Positions 35,473 to 43,095 of a stretch of DNA of 64,000 bases are shown here, piece after piece. The DNA is from Nitrospira sp. SG-bin1 (lineage in GTDB: Bacteria > Nitrospirota > Nitrospiria > Nitrospirales > Nitrospiraceae). The stretch is taken from assembly GCA_002083365.1 (NCBI GenBank), contig LVWS01000034.1, positions 1-64,000 of the forward strand. The letters are read 5' to 3'. The notes under the pieces are model-generated. The model was not told the origin of the DNA and made no database searches. It saw only the letters and a program-made list of their open reading frames with translations. Each line of letters begins with the position of its first letter. Within the stretch, counting starts at the first letter, position 1. The translations under genes and the position numbers were made by a program.

Positions 35473-36105
35473 ATGCCTCCCTCCACCTCGTGCTCCATGC
35501 TTCCATGGCTGATCCTGGTCTCTCTAGGCTCAAGTCCTGCACTCGCGCAGGTTCGCCAGGTCGATGTCCTCGTTACAGTCGTAAAGGATCGCGTCGTTGC
35601 GCTGCCAGGAAGCGGGAGCCCGGTTGAGGAGCCATTGGGAGTCGATGAAACGATCGTCACGACGACGGCTCAGGGACCGGCCGGCTTTGCCCAGACCTCC
35701 CGCCGACTGTTGGGTTTTTCGTCCGGCTTACGCCGATGGACGGAAGTGCCGTTGGGGATCGAGGAACATGTCGAACGGCACCACGTGTTGCCGCGGCTCC
35801 TGATGGTTCAAACGAACCGGCGAGTCCATGGGTTTCAGGAAAGTCGCGGCCATTGGTTCAGCGATGCGTTGGGGCCGAATGAATCCGTCAAACAACTGCA
35901 GGGGCACGGCCATGTGATCGTCGTGGTCACCTCGGAACGAGCCTTGGCGTTTTCCGCGTTCACCGGGGGTTTCTTTGCCGTGCGCTGGTCGGCCCAGGAA
36001 CAGATGCAATCCATCGACCAGACCAACGACGTGACCGTGATCCGCACCTCAGCGCGTCAACTGGCCTTTCGCTCGCACGCAGGCGGGTGGACGGAATTGA
36101 AGTAG
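35473..36105 (+). CDS. secreted protein of unknown function
   Basis: A 210-residue protein. Residues 1-25 are a signal peptide ending ALA. The mature part is beta-rich and appears repetitive: RLLGFSSGLRRWTEVPLG, then RVHGFQESRGHWFSDALG, then RALAFSAFTGGFFAVRW, then RQLAFRSHAGGWTELK. These four copies of about 40 residues (R..GF.S....W) suggest a small beta-propeller or repeat fold. No catalytic motif is seen. The start has no strong ribosome binding site. It converges with the frameshifted membrane gene. Confidence 0.65.
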   Translation: MPPSTSCSMLPWLILVSLGSSPALAQVRQVDVLVTVVKDRVVALPGSGSPVEEPLGVDETIVTTTAQGPAGFAQTSRRLLGFSSGLRRWTEVPLGIEEHVERHHVLPRLLMVQTNRRVHGFQESRGHWFSDALGPNESVKQLQGHGHVIVVVTSERALAFSAFTGGFFAVRWSAQEQMQSIDQTNDVTVIRTSARQLAFRSHAGGWTELK

Positions 36106-36118
36106 AACCGATTCGATG

Positions 36119-36535
36119 TCACGAATCACGCGACCCCCCTCGCCGCCACAAATATCCGGCAAAAAGAGTCGCCCCGAGCACAGACGCCATGAGCAGAGAA
36201 ACAGCCGACCGCGAACAGTCCTGCCCAGGGAACCGTATACCCGTGGTAGATGACTGAGACCGGCTGATCGGTCATCGAGCTGAAGTGCGAAAGCCAGCCG
36301 AGTCCCAATCCAAGCACTCCGACAATCATCCAGAACCGCGGTCCAACGAGGCCTGCACGATAGAGCCGCACACCAGCCCCATCCCGCCGAGGATGACGGT
36401 TGCCACGACGAGAAATCCCACCGACTGTTCATCAATCGACCAGTGAAAATCCCCGCGGAAGACATGATCGAGCAGATGCAGCACGTTCAGAAAAGCAATG
36501 ACCGCCAGTAGTCGGATGAGACGCTGATCCGGCAT
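36119..36535 (-). pseudogene. small membrane protein gene broken by two frameshifts
   Basis: Three overlapping frames together read as one membrane protein. Frame one (from ATG 36535) gives a start with two spans up to GGMGLV near 36375. Frame two continues from RLYRAGLVGPRFWMIVGVLG to GYTVPWAGLFAVG near 36205. Frame three finishes with AVSLLMASVLGATLFAGYLW and a stop at 36119. Each join is natural in hydropathy. Either the gene is decayed or the assembly has two small indels. It follows the larger membrane protein gene by 16 bases. Family unknown. Confidence 0.65.
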
Positions 36536-36551
36536 CGAGTGAGTCCAGTTC

Positions 36552-37700
36552 TCAACAATGGCCGTTATTCATGACGGAAGGATTGGACTTTGCCGAAACC
36601 TCACGGCTCAAACAGAAATCGGCCATTGCAACACATTCAACACCAAACGGCAAATACCCTGCATAGCCCAAAAATGGCATCTCAAACAGCTCGAACCGAT
36701 GCACAAACGGGATGGCGTACTCCCAATGGGCCAGACTCTTCCAATTCCAAAGTTCCCAAAACACTCCGCAGATCAGCCCCGCCAATGCCGGAATCCATAC
36801 ACGCCGCCAATCGCCACGGGCATGTGCCGACAGAACGGTCGGCCTCCCGGCCAACTCCTGCAGCGAAACCACCAGCAACAGAGGTCCTACCCAGACCAGT
36901 GGGAAGAGATAATTGGGCCACAGTCCAATGCCGAAGAGTCCACAACAGGACAACACCAATAGGAACCAGCCTGTCCACTTCTTTTGTAAGAGCCGAACGG
37001 GTTTGAACCGATGCAGGCCGGCACCGATGGCAGGACACGAAGTCAGCAACTCGGCTGTGCCGATGACGGCCGGCAGCACCGTGGAAAATGGAATCGTGGC
37101 TTTCAGGAAATACTCGATGGACGATAGCTCAGCCACTCCAACGTAATGCCAGTTCTGCACGAAGCGATTCAGATACTCGAACAGCCACCAGAAGGCGGCG
37201 CTCAGCGGAAACAGCGATAGGAAGTAGCGGGGGCGATGGAGCATCATGCATCGGCCGATACGGGCGAACGTGAAGGCATTCACAATCGTGATGTAGCCGA
37301 GCCACAGCGGCGTGAACGTCTGTTCCTGCACTGGCGCCAACAAGGGCAACCGAGTCCAGGCCACCACCCACCACAGGCCGGTCCATCCGATTCCGACCCA
37401 GCCCCACCAGGGGAACGATGAACGACGGTGCTGAGCGTTGAGTGCCGAGTGCTGAGTTGATGAAAATGATGGGCGAAGATTTGCATTTACCACACGCAGA
37501 AGCATCGGTCCAACTGTCAGCACGATCAAAAGTGACAACGCGAGGAACACCGGCCAGGAGAAGGGCTCATGCTGTACATACCTGGTGCGGGGAGGAAATT
37601 CGAGGTAGCGCCAGAGCGGCTCACCGGCCCACAGCACGCCGAGAAGCGGAAATCCGACGACCAGCGCAAGGAAGGCGCTGATGAGACCAGCCCGGCTCAT
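36552..37700 (-). CDS. polytopic membrane protein, unknown function
   Basis: A 382-residue protein with about nine hydrophobic spans. The ATG at 37700 is preferred over 37727, which would overlap the DUF5069 gene. Conserved-looking features are many Trp and Phe residues, RPRYFLSLFPLSAAFWWLFEYLN and the C-terminal FELFEMPFLGYAGYLPFGVE. Between the second and third spans a linker (STQHSALNAQHRRS) is encoded by a short repeat (37429-37459) that also occurs near 52.6 kb, so a repeat seems to have inserted in frame. Family unknown. Middle gene of a three-gene minus-strand group. Confidence 0.7.
   Translation of the reverse strand: MSRAGLISAFLALVVGFPLLGVLWAGEPLWRYLEFPPRTRYVQHEPFSWPVFLALSLLIVLTVGPMLLRVVNANLRPSFSSTQHSALNAQHRRSSFPWWGWVGIGWTGLWWVVAWTRLPLLAPVQEQTFTPLWLGYITIVNAFTFARIGRCMMLHRPRYFLSLFPLSAAFWWLFEYLNRFVQNWHYVGVAELSSIEYFLKATIPFSTVLPAVIGTAELLTSCPAIGAGLHRFKPVRLLQKKWTGWFLLVLSCCGLFGIGLWPNYLFPLVWVGPLLLVVSLQELAGRPTVLSAHARGDWRRVWIPALAGLICGVFWELWNWKSLAHWEYAIPFVHRFELFEMPFLGYAGYLPFGVECVAMADFCLSREVSAKSNPSVMNNGHC
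37429..37459. repeat. ACTCA-type repeat inside a coding region
   Basis: The sequence is built of short words GAGTGCTGAG, GCGTTGAGTG and GCTGAGTTG. A related copy lies at 52585-52609, with an inverted partner at 52636-52663. Here it is in frame within the membrane protein gene. Confidence 0.6.
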
Positions 37701-37710
37701 CTCTTGCGCC

Positions 37711-38142
37711 TTACAGTCTCCCCTCATCCAATTCGATCACATCCGCCCATGTCGTAACAGGAGGTAATGAACTGGCGGACATACCTCTCTTAGCCGCAAT
37801 CTCATGTAGACGACCTTGGAACCGCTGGCGAGCCGCCTCATCTTTCGGACCGGAAGCAAGCAGCCCTTGCGACCATTGCGCGATCTCATCGTCAGAAGTC
37901 CTGCGGCCGTTGGCCTTCACCCAGGCAAGCAGTTCCTCATCCGTCCCCCCGGCCAAGACCCGCTGTTCGAACGATGTCGCGTTGATACCGAGGAAGTCAA
38001 TCAAGTACTTATCGAACCCAACCGTCATGTAGTTGTAGTCCTGGATCTGCCCGGCATGGCGCAAACGAATCTTGTCGATAAACCGCCCAAGATGCGCGAT
38101 ATCACCGAGAAGAGCTTTGGGACTTCGGGGAAATTTAGACAT
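37711..38142 (-). CDS. DUF5069 domain protein
   Basis: A 143-residue protein. The start at ATG 38142 gives MSKFPRSPKALLGDIAHLGR, the typical DUF5069 beginning, followed by FIDKIRLRHAGQ and DYNYMTVGFDKYLIDFLGI. The C-terminal half is helical with a LAWVKANGRR segment. DUF5069 has no known function. It is soluble, without a signal peptide. The membrane protein gene starts 10 bases later, so it probably heads this small operon. Confidence 0.8.
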   Translation of the reverse strand: MSKFPRSPKALLGDIAHLGRFIDKIRLRHAGQIQDYNYMTVGFDKYLIDFLGINATSFEQRVLAGGTDEELLAWVKANGRRTSDDEIAQWSQGLLASGPKDEAARQRFQGRLHEIAAKRGMSASSLPPVTTWADVIELDEGRL

Positions 38143-38476
38143 TGTAATCAATACTCCATTCTTTCCTCCCGCTCGCGCACCTTCTCCTCAAGGCCGATCC
38201 TTCCTCATAAACGACCCCCCTTATCATTTTATAAAGACAAGCAAGCGAAGCGCTTCCTCGATCACTGCTTCTAGATCGAAAGCCCATCGCCTTCATCGCC
38301 TCCGCATCATTCCCTGGATCGGAAACCACCGTGCTTGCGAAATACTACGCACGCACATGAGCGGAAGCAAGCACGCTAGAAACCAGCTTGCATATCCGAA
38401 AAGCGAGTGAGACGGCGGACCAGGGCATTAAGTTTTTCTCGACCTGGCCGATACAGCCAGTAGCACGGAGGCACGT
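38143..38476. other. intergenic region between divergent genes, 334 bp
   Basis: The gap lies between DUF5069 and the PilZ gene. The right end carries the PilZ ribosome binding site (acggaggcacgt). No gene or clear repeat is visible. Confidence 0.45.
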
Positions 38477-38842
38477 ATGCGGCTACGGAGTAGCCCAAGA
38501 AAGTATGTGCGGTATTCCGCCAGCGTCCAGACCGACAACGGCGTTGCAGAAGGGATCCTCTTCGATTTTTCCGCGACAGGTTGCCGCATGCAAAGCAACG
38601 CCGCTCTGACTCGCGGAAGCTACCTTGCCCTGCACTTCGCCGCGCCTGAAGCAGAGTCTCCGCTCGCCGTTGAGGTCTCGGTCGTGCGCTGGCACAAAGA
38701 CAATCAGTTCGGCATTGAGTTTCTGCGATACGCCCAGGGCGATCGCGATCGAATTACGGATTTGGTTGAAGGTCCAAAAGTCACTATTCTTTCCAATGAT
38801 GTCGAGGAAGAAGAGCTGGTGCTCAGCGCTGCTTTCGCATAA
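38477..38842 (+). CDS. PilZ domain protein (probable c-di-GMP receptor)
   Basis: A 121-residue protein consisting of one PilZ domain. Both c-di-GMP signatures are present: RKYVR (RxxxR) at residues 8-12 and DFSATG (DxSxxG) near 32-37. The usual ending W....FGIEFL follows. It should change shape on binding cyclic di-GMP and act on a partner that is not evident here. The ATG follows acggagg by five bases. It stands alone between DUF5069 and the Hcp gene. Confidence 0.85.
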   Translation: MRLRSSPRKYVRYSASVQTDNGVAEGILFDFSATGCRMQSNAALTRGSYLALHFAAPEAESPLAVEVSVVRWHKDNQFGIEFLRYAQGDRDRITDLVEGPKVTILSNDVEEEELVLSAAFA

Positions 38843-39000
38843 GCTTCCTTCACCCGCAACACCTCGTTGACAGCACCTCACTCCAGTTGTTCCAGGGTTG
38901 GAAAGATTTTGGATCAACTTGCTCGAATAGACCTCCGGCTAACCCTCTCCTCTCAAAGCCAATTTGCAGTAATCTGGAACCATCGGATGGCGAGCTTTCC

Positions 39001-39489
39001 CTACACGGGTTTATGGAGCTTCAAGTCATAGCCTCCCTTCACAACTGCGCCGAAAGACCCGTCCGGCTTTTGCTCGAGGTACTCGATCTGGATCTTCCCA
39101 AAATTCAATGATGCCTGATCCGTCGGAAGAATATCCGACCCGGCAGTACCAGCCTGCTGATAGGAGGACACCAGACAATCGCTGAACGTAATTTTGTAGT
39201 ACTCCTGCCGTCCCTCTCCCGTCTTTCTGGCAACGAGTATGGCGTCTTTGACGTGTTGACCGGTCGCACAGGCTTGAAAGAGCCGCGGAGAGGCCTTGCT
39301 GATCTTCGTGGTGAAATGAAAATCTTGCGCGGAGAACTTGCCCCCGCCCCCTCCGCCGGCGAAATGCTCGCCCCCTGTTTGCGTGCCCCCAAATGACCAC
39401 GAGTCCAGGGGGATGTCCCCTCTGTGTTTCAGATCATTGCTCTCGCCCTCGATCCCGTCGATCTTGAGGAAGTAATCCACAGCCGCCAT
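39001..39489 (-). CDS. Hcp-family type VI secretion tube protein, orphan
   Basis: A 162-residue Hcp. Family features: MAAVDYFLKIDGIEGES at the start, the strand HRGDIPLDSWSFGGTQ, KFSAQDFHFTTKISKASPRLF and YYKITFSDCLVSSYQQAG. Hcp hexamers stack to form the inner tube of type VI secretion systems and may carry effectors. No other T6SS gene (vipA/B, vgrG, clpV) lies in the window, so it serves a system elsewhere or is a relic. Good ribosome binding site (aggaggg) just upstream. It lies in an AT-richer stretch. Confidence 0.85.
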   Translation of the reverse strand: MAAVDYFLKIDGIEGESNDLKHRGDIPLDSWSFGGTQTGGEHFAGGGGGGKFSAQDFHFTTKISKASPRLFQACATGQHVKDAILVARKTGEGRQEYYKITFSDCLVSSYQQAGTAGSDILPTDQASLNFGKIQIEYLEQKPDGSFGAVVKGGYDLKLHKPV

Positions 39490-40063
39490 GAGATAGCCCT
39501 CCTATGAACTCCTGAATATGTAAGACGGCAGACAGGCTACGTTCTTGGACGGAACGCTGTCAATGAGGCAGGTTGTGGCCGTTGAAAATGATGGTTTTGG
39601 GAGGCTTTTACACTATAGATTCAGAATCTGTTCACTAAAATGATTCCCGACCCCTTTCTTATTTCCCTTTAGCAAATCCCGTTGTCGCTCATCCTCAATG
39701 GCGAATGCTACAAAAATGACTTTCTTGTCTGCCATGTTTCCTCCAACCTTGAGAACACTGCTTACGGAAGTTACAGGCTCTGATTACCAATCAGGTAAAT
39801 GGACTGGTAGCGACTCAAGAATCGCTCTTATTACGCCCGTATATATAGTAATTTGGCTCCCGTCGCAATGATCCCCGTCAGGGCAAGACAAATGGTTTAG
39901 CTTAAATTTCAGTCTCAGTTCCACTTTCGCTCTCCAAGCTACACGTTTAACCCAGGTGAACAAGTGCGCATGTCAGAGCTGTCTTGCTAAGTATCGGAGA
40001 AATCAATATGATTTCGGGCGACTCTATAGTAGATAGACAAAATTCTTCGAGCCTTTTAACGCC
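39490..40063. other. AT-richer gap holding a truncated TIR-like gene
   Basis: This 574-bp stretch is richer in A and T than its surroundings. It contains the 40-codon TIR-like remnant at 39613-39735 and the divergent upstream region of the gene at 40064. Nothing else is supported. Confidence 0.5.
39613..39735 (-). pseudogene. truncated TIR-like domain gene (N-terminus only)
   Basis: The ATG at 39735 has an excellent ribosome binding site (ggaggaaac). The first 22 residues, ADKKVIFVAFAIEDERQRD, match what I recall as the start of a TIR-like (DUF1863-type) protein: the beta-1 strand and FAIEDERQRDLLKG motif. After LLKG the match is lost, and translation stops after 40 residues. No downstream remainder is visible toward the Hcp gene. 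So the gene seems cut by a deletion or replacement. It diverges from the gene at 40064. Confidence 0.55.
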
Positions 40064-40567
40064 ATGAAAATACCGGTCTTCTTGTCCAGCCCCACCTCGC
40101 TCAGTCCTGCACAGGATGCGAAGCGAAGTATGGTTCTTCGTGAACTATCTCGGCACAATCTCGAACCGCGTGCACTGGGGAGGTCAGACTACCCAACTGA
40201 ACTACCCTTGCGTGAAGTGTTCTTACTTGCAAAACACTGCTCAGGCGGCGTGATTCTCGGATTTGAACAGTTTTCTGCACCAGCAGGCATATGGAAGCGG
40301 GGCTCGTCTGAGCAGCGCAAGCAGACAACATCGGTCTACTTCCCGACAGCATGGAATCATCTTGAGGCAGGGCTTCTCTATAGCCTCGGCTTACCCCTGC
40401 TAGTCTTCGCAGAGGATGGAATTTCAGGCGGCGTCTTCGACCCGGGTGTTTCCGATGTGTTCGTTCACAAAATGCCGACGCAGAGCATGGGCTCCGGTTC
40501 CAAGAAGGCACTGCAGGCTGTGTTCCAGAAGTGGCAGGCGAGCGTTCGAACCCACTATTATAGGTAG
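40064..40567 (+). CDS. Rossmann-like protein beside a TIR-like relic
   Basis: A 167-residue protein. It starts with a beta strand and loop, MKIPVFLSSPTSLSPAQ, then LEPRALGRSDYPTELPLREVF, then the strand GGVILGFEQF. Later come WNHLEAGLLYSLGLPLLVF and GVFDPGVSDVFVH. The Glu in NHLEAGLLYSLGLPLLV sits where nucleoside deoxyribosyltransferase-like and TIR-like folds keep a catalytic Glu, so a nucleotide-processing enzyme is possible; this is inference. I recall the family occurring near TIR-domain genes, which fits the relic next door. The protein itself seems intact. Confidence 0.65.
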   Translation: MKIPVFLSSPTSLSPAQDAKRSMVLRELSRHNLEPRALGRSDYPTELPLREVFLLAKHCSGGVILGFEQFSAPAGIWKRGSSEQRKQTTSVYFPTAWNHLEAGLLYSLGLPLLVFAEDGISGGVFDPGVSDVFVHKMPTQSMGSGSKKALQAVFQKWQASVRTHYYR

Positions 40568-40762
40568 TGCACCAGAATACCAGGCTTTGCCACGGGCATG
40601 GGGTTCCGTGAGCATTTTAAAAGGCCGGATACCTTTATTCACCTCGACTGGGAAAGTGTGCAGAGAACGCAGTTAGAAGTCGTCAGGTGGTTCCAATCGT
40701 CCGCTGAAGATCCTTATCGATCCTTACGGCCATTTTATGCTCTTCGGAAATCGCCCAGACGA

Positions 40763-40981
40763 TCACAGACGTGATGACCCCATCGCGTCCCATTCTTCCT
40801 GGGTCATCATCCGTCTCGGCTTCAAAGCGCCGGTGGCATAGGCCAGCTGGAGCGCCTCTTCCAACCAAGCTATCCGCTGCGTCGGCGTCGCCATCAACGT
40901 AGCCGAAAGCAGACTTTGATCACTGGCGTCCCACTGCTTTGGTTGCGTCTCTCCTGAAGCAACTTTATGTTCCTCTGCCAT
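40763..40981 (-). CDS. small partner protein of the nucleotidyltransferase
   Basis: A 72-residue acidic protein. The core LMATPTQRIAWLEEALQLAYATGAL resembles small proteins coded beside predicted nucleotidyltransferases. It starts one base after the end of the decayed nucleotidyltransferase (40983-41475), so the pair was probably one transcript and perhaps a toxin-antitoxin-like unit. It has no signal peptide or DNA-binding motif that I can see. Possibly still translated, but its partner is broken. Confidence 0.6.
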   Translation of the reverse strand: MAEEHKVASGETQPKQWDASDQSLLSATLMATPTQRIAWLEEALQLAYATGALKPRRMMTQEEWDAMGSSRL

Positions 40982-40982
40982 G

Positions 40983-41475
40983 TCAACGATCTCGCTTTCG
41001 TCTACGAACTGCCTCTAGCTCAACAATGTCTGCCAAATCCTGCGGCCTGCCGGCGTGCCGTTTCAATGTAATGAGGTCATCAAGAGATGCAACTCTGACA
41101 GATGTGCTACCTACCAAGACTTCCTGGGATCGAGCCCAGAGTACTTAAAACGGAACTTCTGGTTTTAGCAACAAATCAACTACACGCATGGGATTCGCCG
41201 GATCGACGAGCGAAAAGGCGCGCAGGTGCTTTTCCTGAAGCCACTCTTCACGGACCGCTGGATCAGTAAACATTTCCGCCGATACGGGAACTTGCGGCCG
41301 AAACCCGTTTCCGACAAGCGTCCGAATCGATTTGAGGACTTCTTGTGGTGCAAGATCGACGACCAGATCGACATCAGCCGTCAATCGAGCATACCTATGC
41401 AACAGGGTAGCCCACAACCACATACCGCACACCCGCTGCATTCAGGATTTTGAATATGGGTTCGTAGATGGGCAC
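40983..41475 (-). pseudogene. nucleotidyltransferase gene, decayed (frameshift and in-frame stop)
   Basis: From a GTG at 41475, codons give VPIYEPIFKILNAAGVRYVV, then VG. The expected continuation (VATLLHRYARLTADVDLVVDL, with the catalytic DxD) lies in another frame, so about eight bases seem deleted at the Gly-rich active-site motif. The second frame runs on to a TAA at 41147-41145. Past that stop it continues as VLWARSQEVLVGSTSVRVAS and RPQDLADIVELEAVRRRKRDR to a TGA at 40983. The TAA replaces a residue that is Glu in similar proteins, one base away from GAA. Two separate lesions make it a pseudogene. Confidence 0.8.
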
Positions 41476-41572
41476 TCGGCTATTCTAGCGGATACGCATA
41501 GAAATACCAGCTGTTCGGATATCGGGAGGAGTAGTACTGCAAGTTGGAGCGTTTACACGGACTACTCAGCGA

Positions 41573-43009
41573 TTATGATCGACCGTTCTTCGCCGACTTG
41601 CCGGCTAGCAGATACTGATTGATCCCCGCCGCCATTTTTCGCCCTTCGGCGATGGCCCAGACGATGAGGGAGGCGCCGCGTTTGGTGTCGCCGCCCGCGA
41701 AGACGCCGTCGAGGTTGGTCATGAAGTGCTCATCAACCGCCACGGCCCCGCGCGCGTCATACTTCACGCCGAGGCTGTCGAGCAGACCACTCTTGACGGG
41801 ACCGGTGAAGCCCATGGCCAGCAAGACCAAATCGGCATTCATTTCAAACTCAGTGTTGGGAACAGGAACGAACTTGCCGTTTTCAAACTGTACGCGATGG
41901 GCATGCAGTTTGGTCACATGGCCGTCGTGGCCGGAGAATTTGGTCGTGGACACACTCCACTGCCGGTCACAACCCTCTTCATGGGCGTGCGACGTACGAA
42001 GTTGCATCGGCCAGAGCGGCCAGGGCGTGGACTCGGCCCGTTGCGGCGGCGGTTCCGGCAGCAATTCAAATTGGTGCGCCTCGACACAGCCTTGGCGGTG
42101 CGCGGTGCCGAGACAGTCCGATCCCGTGTCGCCGCCGCCGATGATGACCACGCGCTTCCCCTTGGCGGTAATCGGTTCGTCGGTCATGGGAATCCCGGCG
42201 GTACGTTTATTCTGTTGGGTGAGGTATTCCATCGCCAGATGCACGCCCTTCAGATCCCGTCCGGGAATCGGCAGCTCGCGTGCCTGCTCGGCGCCCATGG
42301 TCAATCCCACGGCATCGAACTGTCGGCGTAACTCTTCGCCGGTCACGTCCTTGCCGACGGCGACACCGGGTTGGAATTTCACCCCCTCGGCTTTCATCTG
42401 TTCGAGGCGGCGGTCGATGACCCACTTTTCCATCTTGAAGTCGGGAATGCCATAGCGGAGCAAGCCACCGATCCGATCGGATTTTTCGAAGACCGTTACC
42501 TCGTGACCGGCTCGAGCCAGTTGCTGTGCCGCGGCCAATCCAGCCGGACCGGACCCGACGATTGCCACGGTCTTGCCGGTTTTCACGACCGGTAAAATCG
42601 GCGTGACAAAACCTTCGTTGAACCCGCGGTCGACGATGTTCCACTCGATGATGCGGATGGACACCGGATCTTCGTTGATCCCCAGCACGCAGGCCCCTTC
42701 GCAGGGCGCCGGGCAGAGGCGGCCGGTGAACTCAGGAAAGTTGTTCGTCGTGTGCAGGGCTTTCAGGGCATCTTTCCACCGGCCGCGATAAACGAGATCG
42801 TTCCACTCGGGAATCAAATTCACGACCGGGCAACCGGTGTGGCCTTGGCAAAACGGCACGCCACAGTCCATGCAGCGTGCACCCTGGACCTTCAGCTTGT
42901 CCTCGGAGATCGGTTCGTACATCTCCTTCCAATCGAGTACGCGCAGTTCGATCGGCTTGCGCTTCGGGCCCTCGCGGGCGTATTTCAGGAAACCTTTTGG
43001 GTCACCCAT
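41573..43009 (-). CDS. gltD: glutamate synthase, small subunit
   Basis: A 478-residue protein. The N-terminal part carries Cys clusters for two 4Fe-4S centres (ARCMDCGVPFCQ and GRLCPAPCEGACVLG). The FAD site is VAIVGSGPAGLAAAQQLARAG and the NADPH site is VVIIGGGDTGSDCLG. The C-terminal FAD motif is LDGVFAGGDTKRGASLIVWAI. It passes electrons from NADPH to the large subunit, which makes two glutamates from glutamine and 2-oxoglutarate. It follows gltB on the same strand after an 86-bp gap that contains a repeat. Confidence 0.95.
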   Translation of the reverse strand: MGDPKGFLKYAREGPKRKPIELRVLDWKEMYEPISEDKLKVQGARCMDCGVPFCQGHTGCPVVNLIPEWNDLVYRGRWKDALKALHTTNNFPEFTGRLCPAPCEGACVLGINEDPVSIRIIEWNIVDRGFNEGFVTPILPVVKTGKTVAIVGSGPAGLAAAQQLARAGHEVTVFEKSDRIGGLLRYGIPDFKMEKWVIDRRLEQMKAEGVKFQPGVAVGKDVTGEELRRQFDAVGLTMGAEQARELPIPGRDLKGVHLAMEYLTQQNKRTAGIPMTDEPITAKGKRVVIIGGGDTGSDCLGTAHRQGCVEAHQFELLPEPPPQRAESTPWPLWPMQLRTSHAHEEGCDRQWSVSTTKFSGHDGHVTKLHAHRVQFENGKFVPVPNTEFEMNADLVLLAMGFTGPVKSGLLDSLGVKYDARGAVAVDEHFMTNLDGVFAGGDTKRGASLIVWAIAEGRKMAAGINQYLLAGKSAKNGRS

Positions 43010-43095
43010 GCTTACGACTCTCGATTGATGCTGAGGTTAAGGTGGAGGAAGAATCCTTCCCGCCCTTAGCCTTAACCTTGACCTTAATCTTTCCG
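43010..43095. repeat. GGTTAAGG-type repeat between gltB and gltD
   Basis: Read on the minus strand, the gap has attaaggtcaaggttaaggctaagg followed by an imperfect hairpin (gggaaggattcttcc) and then ccaccttaacctcag. Part of the GGTTAAGG words are inverted across the hairpin, giving a dyad element of about 60 bp. Confidence 0.5.
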
